From positions 1 through 64,000 of the forward strand of contig CACZIT010000020.1 in the NCBI GenBank assembly GCA_902781315.1: a stretch of DNA of 64,000 nt, read 5' to 3'. Shown here one piece after another: positions 1 through 7,914 of this stretch. The position numbers were made by a program, and so were the translations under genes. Source of the stretch: an uncultured Prevotellaceae bacterium (GTDB lineage Bacteria > Bacteroidota > Bacteroidia > Bacteroidales > Bacteroidaceae). A model generated the notes under the pieces. That model was not told where the DNA came from, did not search any database, and worked only from the letters and a program-made list of their open reading frames with translations. How positions within the stretch are numbered: the stretch's first letter is position 1; the number at the start of each line of letters is the position of its first letter.

Positions 1-1638
1 ATGAGCATACGTTCAGAATCACTACCCATGAGAGGACGGCTTTCCTATCAGTTGGAAGACCTCCTTCGCAGGAACGGCATGAGTGCCCAGCTTGCCGTCG
101 AGGACGGCAAGTATAAGCTCCTTGTTCAGGGGCATGACTCCCCGTTACTGCAATATAACATCAGTGAGCAACAGTTCCGTGCTCTCGGTGATGGTGGCAC
201 CAACTATGCCAACAAGAAAGCCTATAATGTCTTCAATGGCATTGTCGGCAAAGACTTCGACCTCCCTTCATCATTCGTTGCAGCCCGTAATGTCAATGGC
301 CGTGTTGCCATGGGACTTCATGGTTACAGGGTCGGTGTTGGAGAGTATGGGCGGCCTATGCCTTTCCGTCCCCATGCCTTTGGTCCTGGATTCCTTGGAT
401 GGATGCCGAGACAACAGCCCGGCTTCCATCTTCGTCGTGTCGGCGATGTGCCTATGGTCGTGGAGCATCCTGACGGACGCATACGCCCAGGAGACCTGAA
501 AAGCGGTGGCTACGGTTACTATTATAAAGGTGGTGCGACTCAGGCGCAGGAAGTGGCAGATCCATTGAGGGATTTGCAGACATATTTTCCACCTGTTGAG
601 ACACGTCCACGTCCTTCAGAACCAGCCAAACCGTATAAGGAACTGATTACGTCAGATGTGTATTTTACCAATGAGAAATGGCAGGAGGTATTGTCTTCAC
701 ACGGTATCATCATTGATGCCGACAAGAAGCTACTCACAATCCAGTCTTCAGGAACTCAGCAGGATTTCGTGTATGACCTGACAGAGGAAGAGGTCAAGAA
801 ACTCACGGAAAATTCATTGAAGAATGTTCCATTACAGGAACGTCTCGACATTCTCAACCATGTTATCAGCGGGGATTTCAAGGACTCTCTCACCAAAGAC
901 ATGCTCAACAGCAAAGAGCGTATCAGCATCACCTTGAAGCCGGAAGTGGAGCAGGAACTTAATGTCCAGGCACAACAGCGCGGTCTTCAGACGGTTGATG
1001 TTATTCCAGACCCGTTGCAGGAGCAACAACACTTCGCGCCAACCCTCAATCCAGAGGAAGGCTATGTCAACGGTGCAGAACTTGCAGAAGGCAACGAGCG
1101 CAAGGGCTGGTATCGTGAGGGCAATCATGGACGTGAGGTAGAGGTCGGTGACATCTGGGTGGAGAAGGTACAGCCGGAACGTTCACAGCAGCAGGAGGCA
1201 CAACCTAAGAAAGATGACAAGAACAACGAGCAAGTCACTTATCGCATGAGTGCTGTCATCAATGGTCAGGTCGTTTCCCATGAGATCAGCAAGAAACAGT
1301 ATGACAAGTTCCTTGCCGTCGATGACTACCAACGTCAGCGCATGTTATCCAAGGTGTTCAACGAGGTTGATTTGAAGACCCGTCCAGAATTGCGACAGGG
1401 CTTTAATCTCGGTGCTTTCCTCGCTGCTGCAGGGGAGGCCACCTATCTTGGTGCCGACATCGCACATAATGTAGAGCATATCCGTCATCCGCATTATGCC
1501 CCAGATGTATATCATGAGGTTCATGGTACTGGCCGCATCTATGCCAAGCCAGGCGTGGACTCTCCGCAGGACATCGCTTCAAGAGCTTTCGAGGCTGGTC
1601 TTAACCAAGGCATCTACGGGCATGGCATAGGCAGATAA
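1..1638 (+). CDS. Unknown ICE transfer-operon protein
   Basis: First gene of the packed transfer operon. The ATG is the first base of the window, so it may be the true start or an internal Met; upstream sequence is missing. I do not recognise the family. The 545-residue product has no signal peptide or clear membrane segment. It has a Gly/Tyr/Pro-rich part (about residues 105-180), a charged Gln/Glu-rich linker (about 390-410), and what look like repeated small modules with 'YRMSAVINGQVVSHEIS'-type strands, as seen in DUF3945/DUF4099-like proteins of Bacteroidales elements. It ends GHGIGR, one of several Arg-terminated tails in this operon. Position before RNase H and primase-like genes suggests a DNA-processing or transfer accessory role, which is inference. 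Confidence 0.6.
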   Translation: MSIRSESLPMRGRLSYQLEDLLRRNGMSAQLAVEDGKYKLLVQGHDSPLLQYNISEQQFRALGDGGTNYANKKAYNVFNGIVGKDFDLPSSFVAARNVNGRVAMGLHGYRVGVGEYGRPMPFRPHAFGPGFLGWMPRQQPGFHLRRVGDVPMVVEHPDGRIRPGDLKSGGYGYYYKGGATQAQEVADPLRDLQTYFPPVETRPRPSEPAKPYKELITSDVYFTNEKWQEVLSSHGIIIDADKKLLTIQSSGTQQDFVYDLTEEEVKKLTENSLKNVPLQERLDILNHVISGDFKDSLTKDMLNSKERISITLKPEVEQELNVQAQQRGLQTVDVIPDPLQEQQHFAPTLNPEEGYVNGAELAEGNERKGWYREGNHGREVEVGDIWVEKVQPERSQQQEAQPKKDDKNNEQVTYRMSAVINGQVVSHEISKKQYDKFLAVDDYQRQRMLSKVFNEVDLKTRPELRQGFNLGAFLAAAGEATYLGADIAHNVEHIRHPHYAPDVYHEVHGTGRIYAKPGVDSPQDIASRAFEAGLNQGIYGHGIGR

Positions 1639-1658
1639 TATAAAGTAAGTTGTTGGGA

Positions 1659-2087
1659 ATGGTTGACGGAAGAACTGTAGAAGCCCTCTGTGTGGATGCT
1701 GCTTGTAGCGGCAATCCTGGCTGGATGGAATACCGAGGTGTGCATATTCCTTCGGGAAAGGAGATTTTCCGTTTCGGTCCAGTCTATGGCACCAATAATA
1801 TCGGCGAGTTCCTTGCTATTGTTCATGGTCTGGCATTGCTGAAGAAGAAGGGAGTGAATCTTCCTGTCTATTCTGACAGCTATACTGCACGAGCATGGGT
1901 CAGAGCCAAACGATGTGGCACGACGCTGGAGCGTAATGAGCAAACAGCAAAGCTTCATCAGATTGTCCAAAGAGCAGAGAAGTGGTTGCAGTCCAACTCC
2001 TATCCTAATAGGGTAGAGACGTGGCATACCCGTGAATGGGGCGAGATTCCTGCTGATTTCGGAAGAAAGAATAACTACAAGCAATAG
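1659..2087 (+). CDS. Ribonuclease HI-like protein
   Basis: Small RNase H-fold protein of about 142 residues, expected to cleave the RNA strand of RNA-DNA hybrids. The four acidic positions of the family can be placed: Asp in VDAACSGNPG, Glu in NNIGEFLAIVHGL, Asp in YSDSYTA and Asp in IPADFGRK. I chose the ATG at 1659 over the in-frame TTG at 1650; an AAAGTAAG stretch lies upstream. It starts about 20 bp after the previous gene and stops 6 bp before the toprim gene, so it is in the operon. A likely job is primer removal on transferred DNA together with the neighbouring primase-like protein (inference). Confidence 0.8.
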   Translation: MVDGRTVEALCVDAACSGNPGWMEYRGVHIPSGKEIFRFGPVYGTNNIGEFLAIVHGLALLKKKGVNLPVYSDSYTARAWVRAKRCGTTLERNEQTAKLHQIVQRAEKWLQSNSYPNRVETWHTREWGEIPADFGRKNNYKQ

Positions 2088-2093
2088 AATATC

Positions 2094-3530
2094 ATGAGTG
2101 TGAATGACCTTTCCTATCAGGACTATCTTGACCGCATCAACATTCAGGAAGTCCTTCTTCACGCTGGTTACACCTTGAACCGACGTGACGGAATGCGTTA
2201 TCCTTCTTTTGTCCGTATTGGCAGTGATGGATGCCGTATTCACGGCGACAAGTTCATTGTCACCCAGAACGGCAATACTTGTTTCCGTCCACCTGAACAG
2301 AAGTCCTACAATGTTATCAGCCTTATCAAGAGCTTCCCCGGAATGTTCAAGGAACATGTCGGCTCTTCCAATCCAGACCATCTGGTTAACGAGGTGTGCC
2401 GTAATATCCTTAACATTCCAAGCGAAGAAAGGCAAGGCAGGATTATTGAGCCGCGTAAGGAACAAAAATCTTTTGACCTCAACAACTATACTATCCATGC
2501 CTTCCGTAAGTACGACTTCGAGGGTATCAAGAAGTTCTATCCGTTCTTCATCACCAGAGGCATTAGCCTTGACACCCAGAAAGCCTTTGGTGCTCATTTC
2601 ATACTTACAACAAAAGAGTCGTTGGATGGAGGTAAGAGTCATACCAACCTTTCCTTCCCGTTGTATGTGCCAGGCAATACAAATGTCGTCGGTTTGGAAG
2701 AACGAGGCTATCCCCGTCTTGACGGCAGTTCCGGCTACAAGGGCAAGGCATTGGGAAGCAACAGCTCCGAAGGGTTGTGGATAGCTGCTCTTGGCAAGCA
2801 GGACTTGTCGGACGCTACCGATGTATATTGGTTTGAATCCGGCTACGATGCCATGTCATACTATCAGCTTCATGTGAAAGACAATCCCTCGTTGGAAAAA
2901 GCCGTGTTTGTCTCTACTGGTGGCAATCCCACCGTCGGACAGATGCAGCGTATGCTGGCAGTCACGCCGTCAGCCAGACACCATATCTGTTTTGACAATG
3001 ACCTCGCAGGTCGTCAGTTCACGGAAAACCTAAAGGGTGAGATACATCGCATAGCCCTCTCTTCCGTTGTCGTAACGCCAGAGCGCAAGCCATATCTCGA
3101 TTCTATTCCCTTATCTCAGGATTATGCCAAAGGCGATATTGATACATTGCCGAAGCCTTTGCAGGACAAGTATGCTAAATACGAGTCTGCATGGGAAGAG
3201 TCCATGTCCATGCGTCAGAGTCATCTGTGCTATGAGGGTGACATCAGAGAACAGGAGGATTTGACAAGAAAGCTCTATAAGGAATACAAAGATTCTGTCA
3301 GGGATTTCCTTGGTATAGACTCACGGAAGGTAATCCCATTTGTCCGTGAGGTTCCAGAGCGCGGAAAGGATTGGAATGATCAAGTCCTCTTGGAGAGGGA
3401 AGATAGTCTGAAAGCAACTGAAGAAGAAGAGACTCGCAGTGTCGCTTCTGGCATTGACCTCGATGCCGATGGTGAGATTGAGGTCAATGAGAGTGAGGAA
3501 AAGAAACGTGTTCACTTTATCAAGAGGTAG
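2094..3530 (+). CDS. Toprim-domain primase-like protein
   Basis: Protein of 478 residues with a toprim domain in the middle: Glu248 in YWFESGYDAMSYY, then VSTGGNP, then the DxD pair 301/303 in HHICFDNDLAGRQF. The N-terminal part (about 40-80, with Cys47 and Cys63) occupies the place of a primase zinc-binding region but lacks a clean four-Cys finger. This layout resembles mobile-element primases (DnaG/TraC-like, DUF3991-type) that prime complementary-strand synthesis on conjugated ssDNA. The C-terminal third is charged and ends in VHFIKR. It sits 6 bp after RNase H and 1 bp before the PH-domain gene. The exact enzymatic role is inferred from the fold. Confidence 0.75.
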   Translation: MSVNDLSYQDYLDRINIQEVLLHAGYTLNRRDGMRYPSFVRIGSDGCRIHGDKFIVTQNGNTCFRPPEQKSYNVISLIKSFPGMFKEHVGSSNPDHLVNEVCRNILNIPSEERQGRIIEPRKEQKSFDLNNYTIHAFRKYDFEGIKKFYPFFITRGISLDTQKAFGAHFILTTKESLDGGKSHTNLSFPLYVPGNTNVVGLEERGYPRLDGSSGYKGKALGSNSSEGLWIAALGKQDLSDATDVYWFESGYDAMSYYQLHVKDNPSLEKAVFVSTGGNPTVGQMQRMLAVTPSARHHICFDNDLAGRQFTENLKGEIHRIALSSVVVTPERKPYLDSIPLSQDYAKGDIDTLPKPLQDKYAKYESAWEESMSMRQSHLCYEGDIREQEDLTRKLYKEYKDSVRDFLGIDSRKVIPFVREVPERGKDWNDQVLLEREDSLKATEEEETRSVASGIDLDADGEIEVNESEEKKRVHFIKR

Positions 3531-3531
3531 T

Positions 3532-4026
3532 ATGAGCCAGGCATTTCCAAACATAAAGATACGTCCACACGGATTACAGTTTGTGGCAGGATACATCGGC
3601 GGCATCGTCTGTGCGGTGCTGATCCTTTTATTGGCTGGCTATGACGGCTTGTTGCCGAAAAGTATCTTCCCGTTTATGATGGCAGCATTCGGCTTATTGT
3701 TCATCAACCTCTTGTGTAAATGTGTCTATCTGTTGCGCATATCCTATATCATCACAGAGGAGCAGCTTCAATATGAATATGGCATCCTGTCATTGCAACG
3801 TGATTTCATTGAACTTTACCGTGTTGTGGACTATAGTGAGCAGCGCAGTTTCCTACAGATGCTTTTCGGCCTGAAGACTGTCAGCATCTACAGTGGTGAC
3901 AAGACCTGTCCACGTCTGGACATTATCGGTGTTCAAGGTGACAGCGACTTGATAACAATGATACGTGAACGAGTAGAGTATAACAAGAAAAAACACAACA
4001 TCCATGAGTTTACGAATATACGATAG
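3532..4026 (+). CDS. Membrane PH-domain (bPH2/YdbS-like) protein
   Basis: Protein of 164 residues starting at ATG 3532 (MSQAFPN), just after the toprim stop. A longer in-frame reading would start inside the toprim gene and is unlikely. Two membrane helices (about residues 17-40 and 48-72) are followed by a bacterial PH-like domain: ITEEQLQYEYGILSLQRDFIELYRVVDY is typical of bPH2 (DUF304). Such proteins sit in the inner membrane with a cytoplasmic beta-barrel; no enzymatic role is known. Its 3' end overlaps the next gene by 23 bp. Finding it inside a transfer operon suggests a membrane-associated role in the transfer machinery (inference). Confidence 0.72.
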   Translation: MSQAFPNIKIRPHGLQFVAGYIGGIVCAVLILLLAGYDGLLPKSIFPFMMAAFGLLFINLLCKCVYLLRISYIITEEQLQYEYGILSLQRDFIELYRVVDYSEQRSFLQMLFGLKTVSIYSGDKTCPRLDIIGVQGDSDLITMIRERVEYNKKKHNIHEFTNIR

Positions 4027-4789
4027 GCTCTTCAAGAAGAGCGACAAGCCCAACATGATACCGTCGTGGAATAACGCCTCTGTCAAGCAGTGGATGGTTG
4101 TCTCATTGATGGCACTCATCCTTTGGGTAGTAAGCTGTCAACGTGGCTATAGCCAGATAGTAACCGCTAATCCTGGGGAATATACCATATTGGCTACAGG
4201 CAATGCACTCATCAACAATACCGTGAAGTCAGAAACCAAGGCAGAACGAGAGACGGCTGTCATGCAGAATGCGATGGCTGGAGAGTTCACGAAGATGGCC
4301 GAATGGGAACGTCAATACAATTCCTATCTGAAGATGGCCAATGGATATGCCTCTGCCATCAAGGCAGCCACCCATATCTATGATGATGGTGTTCGCATCC
4401 TGCTTACGTTGAACAAGCTACGTCAGGCGGCAACGAACAATCCCCAAGGTATAGTGGCTACGCTTGATATGAATAACCTGTATATGGAAACAGTCACGGA
4501 AATGGTCAGCGTCTTCACACTGCTGAAGAATGCGGTTGCCAAGGGTGGTGAGCAGAATATGCTTACCGGCTCTGAGCGCTCCAAGACACTTTGGGAACTG
4601 GAGGATAAGCTCTCGTCATTTTCCCATAAGCTTCAATTGCTCTACATCAGCATCCGTCATTACAGGATGGCAGATGTCTGGAATCGTGTAACGGCAGGAA
4701 TGATAGACCGTGATAAGGGCGGCATTGCCCGGCAATCTCTGTCTCACTGGCGGCGTTATGCCCGTGAGGTGGCACAATATGGACATTAA
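4004..4789 (+). CDS. Secreted VirB5-like transfer protein, paralogue 1
   Basis: Protein of 261 residues with a short cytoplasmic N-terminus, a hydrophobic signal or anchor segment (about 30-48, ending near SCQRGYSQ), and a long helical periplasmic domain (YNSYLKMANGYASAIKAA, VTEMVSVFTLLKNAV). The helical build and place resemble VirB5/TraI-type minor pilus proteins of Bacteroidales T4SS. Its C-terminal region (RMADVWNRVTAGMI...GGIARQSLSHWRRYA) matches the pattern in the next gene (TMAQVWYGIE...AGIVEECLGMWRV), so the two are diverged tandem paralogues. An alternative start is Met at 4055. Function is inferred from build and context only. Confidence 0.6.
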   Translation: MSLRIYDRLFKKSDKPNMIPSWNNASVKQWMVVSLMALILWVVSCQRGYSQIVTANPGEYTILATGNALINNTVKSETKAERETAVMQNAMAGEFTKMAEWERQYNSYLKMANGYASAIKAATHIYDDGVRILLTLNKLRQAATNNPQGIVATLDMNNLYMETVTEMVSVFTLLKNAVAKGGEQNMLTGSERSKTLWELEDKLSSFSHKLQLLYISIRHYRMADVWNRVTAGMIDRDKGGIARQSLSHWRRYAREVAQYGH

Positions 4790-5489
4790 GATGAATGGAA
4801 AGATAAAACATATTATACTGGTTCTGTCCTTTCTATGGATGATGCCGAGTCTGTCTCATGCACAGATAGACCCGACGCTGACAGCCATGATCCTGGAGTA
4901 CACCCATAAAGCCAAGTCCCAGTACAACTCTCAACTGGAAGTGATGGCCGTGGAAACGGAAGGTCATGTGTGGCTCAAACAGGAGGTCGAGGCGACAAAA
5001 AATTATCAGGAGCAGTTCGACCGATATATAAGCACTTTCAGAGGTATTATCTCATACGCTGCACAAGTATATGGCTTCTACTATGAGATCAACCACCTGA
5101 CAGAGAACATGGGGCGATTGTCCCACCAGATTGGTGATACACCTGTCAATGCCATTGCTGTAGCCCTCCATAATCATAGGAATGACATCTACGTGGATAT
5201 CATCAACCAAAGCATTGGTATCGTGAACACCATAAGACAGGTGTGCATTGATACGAAGATGACAGAGAAACAGCGAATAGAGCTGGTTTTCTCCATCCGT
5301 CCACAATTGCAGCAGATGAACAGAAAGCTTGCCATGCTTACGAAGCTGGTAAGATGTACCACGATGGCCCAGGTATGGTATGGCATCGAGCAAAGGTCTT
5401 TGCCTCATAGGGAAGGCAAGGCTGGCATTGTTGAAGAATGCCTGGGTATGTGGCGAGTCAATGGAAGAAGTGTTAAACCAAGAAGATAA
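4779..5489 (+). CDS. Secreted VirB5-like transfer protein, paralogue 2
   Basis: Protein of 236 residues. I place the start at ATG 4779, overlapping the previous stop by 11 bp with GAGGTGG 8 nt upstream; 4791 is also possible. Upstream in-frame codons belong to the previous gene. A signal peptide (KIKHIILVLSFLWMMPSLSHAQ region) is followed by a long, mostly helical domain. The C-terminal pattern is shared with the preceding gene, pointing to duplication. A helical secreted protein just before a pilin-like gene suggests a minor pilus or channel component of the VirB5 kind. The protein ends in VKPRR. Confidence 0.6.
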   Translation: MDIKMNGKIKHIILVLSFLWMMPSLSHAQIDPTLTAMILEYTHKAKSQYNSQLEVMAVETEGHVWLKQEVEATKNYQEQFDRYISTFRGIISYAAQVYGFYYEINHLTENMGRLSHQIGDTPVNAIAVALHNHRNDIYVDIINQSIGIVNTIRQVCIDTKMTEKQRIELVFSIRPQLQQMNRKLAMLTKLVRCTTMAQVWYGIEQRSLPHREGKAGIVEECLGMWRVNGRSVKPRR

Positions 5490-5499
5490 AAATACGACT

Positions 5500-6189
5500 A
5501 TGGGATGGTTATCATTAGCAACAAGAATACTGCCCAAGGTGTGGCGGGCAGGTAGTAAGGCCACATCGACATTATGGCATGGTGGAAGTTCCGTGCTTGG
5601 TGCTGGCGGCAAGGCTCTGACTGTTGCCGCAAGGAACCCGAAGGCAACTGCTGCAACAGGTGTTGCAACCTTTGCCGGATGGCGGATGTTGGATCATCCA
5701 GAGGAAAGCCTTGGAACCGCTGTCGGCAAAACGGTAAGAGGTGCTGTTGACCAGAGTGGTGACTTCGCCCATGATGCCGTCAATGGCTTTACGGGGGAGA
5801 ACACTGTCGAACAAGTCAAAGACACTGCCAGCAATGTCGTTGATGGCTTGCAGGAAACGGTCTCGGAAACAAAGAGCGTTCTCGGTTCTTTGGGAAACAC
5901 GCTACAAGGGATTGGTTCATCATTAGGCAATCTCTTAGGAGGTGGCTTGAATATGTTTTTCAATTTCTTTAGCAACCTTACTAACGGAAAAATATCAGGA
6001 CTTGGCATCGGTGGACTCATAGCTGCCGGCTACCTGATGTTTGGTCGGTCAGGATTGCTTGGTAAGATAGGCGGTGCTTTGCTCGCCATGATGATGATTA
6101 GCGGCAATTCCCGTCAACAGGCACCGGCTGTAGCCCAAGAGAATACTCAGCAACAGTCCCAGGAGCAACAGCACGGAATGCGCAGGTAA
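5500..6189 (+). CDS. Unknown glycine-rich membrane protein of the transfer operon
   Basis: I do not recognise a family. From ATG 5500 the product has about 229 residues; an in-frame ATG at 5461 would add 13 residues and overlap the previous gene. It is rich in Gly, Ala and Thr, with amphipathic repeats of the type GSLGNTLQGIGSSLGN and a hydrophobic stretch near the C-terminus (about 172-200, GLGIGGLIAAGYLMFG then LLGKIGGALLAMMMI) that could form one or two membrane helices. A Gln-rich linker then leads to the tail GMRR. The stop codon lies within a 9-bp-period repeat array. A membrane-inserted transfer component is plausible but unproven. Confidence 0.55.
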   Translation: MGWLSLATRILPKVWRAGSKATSTLWHGGSSVLGAGGKALTVAARNPKATAATGVATFAGWRMLDHPEESLGTAVGKTVRGAVDQSGDFAHDAVNGFTGENTVEQVKDTASNVVDGLQETVSETKSVLGSLGNTLQGIGSSLGNLLGGGLNMFFNFFSNLTNGKISGLGIGGLIAAGYLMFGRSGLLGKIGGALLAMMMISGNSRQQAPAVAQENTQQQSQEQQHGMRR

Positions 6190-6220
6190 TACGAATAATA
6201 TCAGTAATAACATAAATACA
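6185..6220 (+). repeat. 9-bp-period AGTAAYNNN array, site A
   Basis: Hexamers GGTAAT, AATAAT, AGTAAT and ATAAAT start at 6185, 6194, 6203 and 6212, exactly 9 bp apart and separated by variable triplets (ACG, ATC, AAC, ACA). The first unit contains the stop codon of the upstream gene. It is one of five such arrays in the element. Confidence 0.65.
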
Positions 6221-6227
6221 TCGCATT

Positions 6228-6716
6228 ATGAAAAAGATATTCATGCTCATGTCATCTGTGTTCCTGGCAAGCCCTATCTATGCGGATGCTATCACAGATG
6301 GAATCTCAACGGCTGGGGATGCCGTTTTCAGTTATACATCTTATGTTCAGGCATTTGGCTATGTCCTGTCCTGTATCATCGGTATTGTAGGGGCGTTTGT
6401 CATCTACTATGCTATTGCCAACAACGAACAGAACATTCGAAAGCGTCTTCTGATGTGGGGTGGTGGTTGCGTCACCATGCTTTGTATGACTATCGCATTG
6501 CCCAAGTTCTTTGATTATCAGGAAGGGCTTGCAGGTAGTACGTTGGCAGACGGAGGAAACGTTTCTGGTGGCTTCCATCGCTTTGTCGGAGGTGATGACT
6601 ATGGTCGTCTTATCATCGACATCCCAGACCTGAGTGATCCTCGTTGGCGGCCTGACCCCATTTATGACCGTCGTATTCTTCCCCCAAGAAGACCAGTCCT
6701 GATTGTTACCGACTAA
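6228..6716 (+). CDS. DUF4134/TraE-like pilin-type membrane protein
   Basis: Protein of 162 residues with a cleavable signal (MKKIFMLMSSVFLASPIYAD), then ITDGISTAGDAVFSYTSYVQ and two hydrophobic helices (about 42-65 and 76-92). This is the layout of the DUF4134/TraE family of Bacteroidales conjugative elements, thought to be the VirB2-like pilin. Unlike short family members it has a roughly 65-residue C-terminal extension rich in Asp, Arg and Pro (PRWRPDPIYDRRILPPRRP) of unknown role. An array of 9-bp repeats precedes it. Its place after two VirB5-like proteins supports a pilus role. Confidence 0.65.
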   Translation: MKKIFMLMSSVFLASPIYADAITDGISTAGDAVFSYTSYVQAFGYVLSCIIGIVGAFVIYYAIANNEQNIRKRLLMWGGGCVTMLCMTIALPKFFDYQEGLAGSTLADGGNVSGGFHRFVGGDDYGRLIIDIPDLSDPRWRPDPIYDRRILPPRRPVLIVTD

Positions 6717-6734
6717 AAGTTCATTTTCAACATT

Positions 6735-7909
6735 ATGAATATACAGCATACAATGAATCTCTATTCTCCAAGTGGCTATGCCATGCCTTTTGAGGCAGAC
6801 GAGAATACACCCATTGAAGTGGCCAGAAACTATGGCAAACATGTTAATGAGAAGACTGGAGAAGAAAGTTTCTCTCATGGTATGGATTTCAGGGTACGTC
6901 GTGGTACTTGGCTGAAAGCCTTGGCTACGGGTGTCGTATCTGGCATATCCAGTGATACTCAGAATGGGTTTAGCCTGACGGTCAATTATCCCAACTATGC
7001 GGATGGTAAGCGAAGCTGCTATGATGTTATCTACAGTCATATCAGCGAAGCAGTCTGCAATTTCGGTAAGAATGTCAAGGCTGGTGATAACGTGGCTCGA
7101 TGTGACGGGCTCCTGCATGTAGAGGTGCATTTCAACGGTGAAGAGACAGACCCACTGGAGTTCCTGACCATGATTAGGGACAATCTTATTGTGAACAGCC
7201 AGAAGGATATGTCCGGGACTAATCCTGAGATTGCCACCTTGGATTTTGATGTTCATACTCCTTATGACGCTCAACAGACAGAGATAGACCAGCTTATGAT
7301 GCGTTACTTCGGCAGTTATATGACCGACCTGCTTAGCGGAAACTATCATGTTCCAACCCAGACGGAGCAGGGCTTGCGTAATGTCATTGCAAAGGGTGCA
7401 AGGAATGGAGCATACTATGAGCATACTCCTTCCATGCTCAATCCCCTTGGCCTTGGTCATCGCAGTTTTTCTATCATCGAGAGAGTGCAGACCATTCTGA
7501 TTACGGACTTCCTAAATTACCTTGCCTTGATGCACAGCGTGTTCCTGTCTTCCATGAGTGAAATCGAAAAAAAAAAGCTGCTGACAGGGCTGTAGAGAGT
7601 CAGGGTGTCTTAGACCCTTTGGCTGACTTTGAGATTGACATCCAGAGCTTCGATATTCAAAGGACAGTCAGTGTCTATCCCGACAGGGACGGCATCGTAT
7701 GGTGGACGAAAGCCTGGTTCAACGGACGTAAGAAAGGAGAACGGGCCATAGAGATTAGCAGGGCACTGGCCATCAAATTCATCCACGATGACATCCAAAA
7801 GGATGAGTGGCTGGAAGAGTTCTTTCCCAAGCAGATGGAAGTTCTTCATGCGGCACTCGCACAGACCAGGGAGCAAGTCATTAACCAATATCAACAGACA
7901 GTAGTATAG
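6735..7909 (+). CDS. M23-like protein read across a -1 frameshift
   Basis: The zero-frame ORF (6735-7595, 286 aa) has an M23/LytM-like core: HGMDF (HxxxD-type metal site) and HVEVHF (matching the HxH motif), but no signal peptide. It stops shortly after a run of ten A bases. Reading the -1 frame from 7577 continues without a break for 110 residues (KAADRAVESQG..., ending NQYQQTVV) to 7909, giving a 391-residue product. The switch point GAA AAA AAA AAG contains the dnaX-type heptamer A AAA AAG in the right phase. The sequence therefore encodes either a programmed frameshift with two products, or one gene broken by loss of one A (mutation or sequencing error). Metal-site spacing suggests a divergent, possibly inactive, peptidase. 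Confidence 0.6.
7566..7577 (+). promoter_or_regulatory. Candidate -1 ribosomal frameshift site (A AAA AAG)
   Basis: Zero-frame codons read GAA AAA AAA AAG, then CTG CTG ACA GGG CTG TAG. The heptamer A AAA AAG matches the E. coli dnaX slip site in phase. Short inverted repeats lie downstream: CTGAC (7581-7585) with GTCAG (7599-7603), and AGGGT with ACCCT just beyond. The stop follows within six codons, as in dnaX. Transcriptional slippage on ten A bases is an alternative. Confidence 0.5.
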
Positions 7910-7914
7910 CTATT

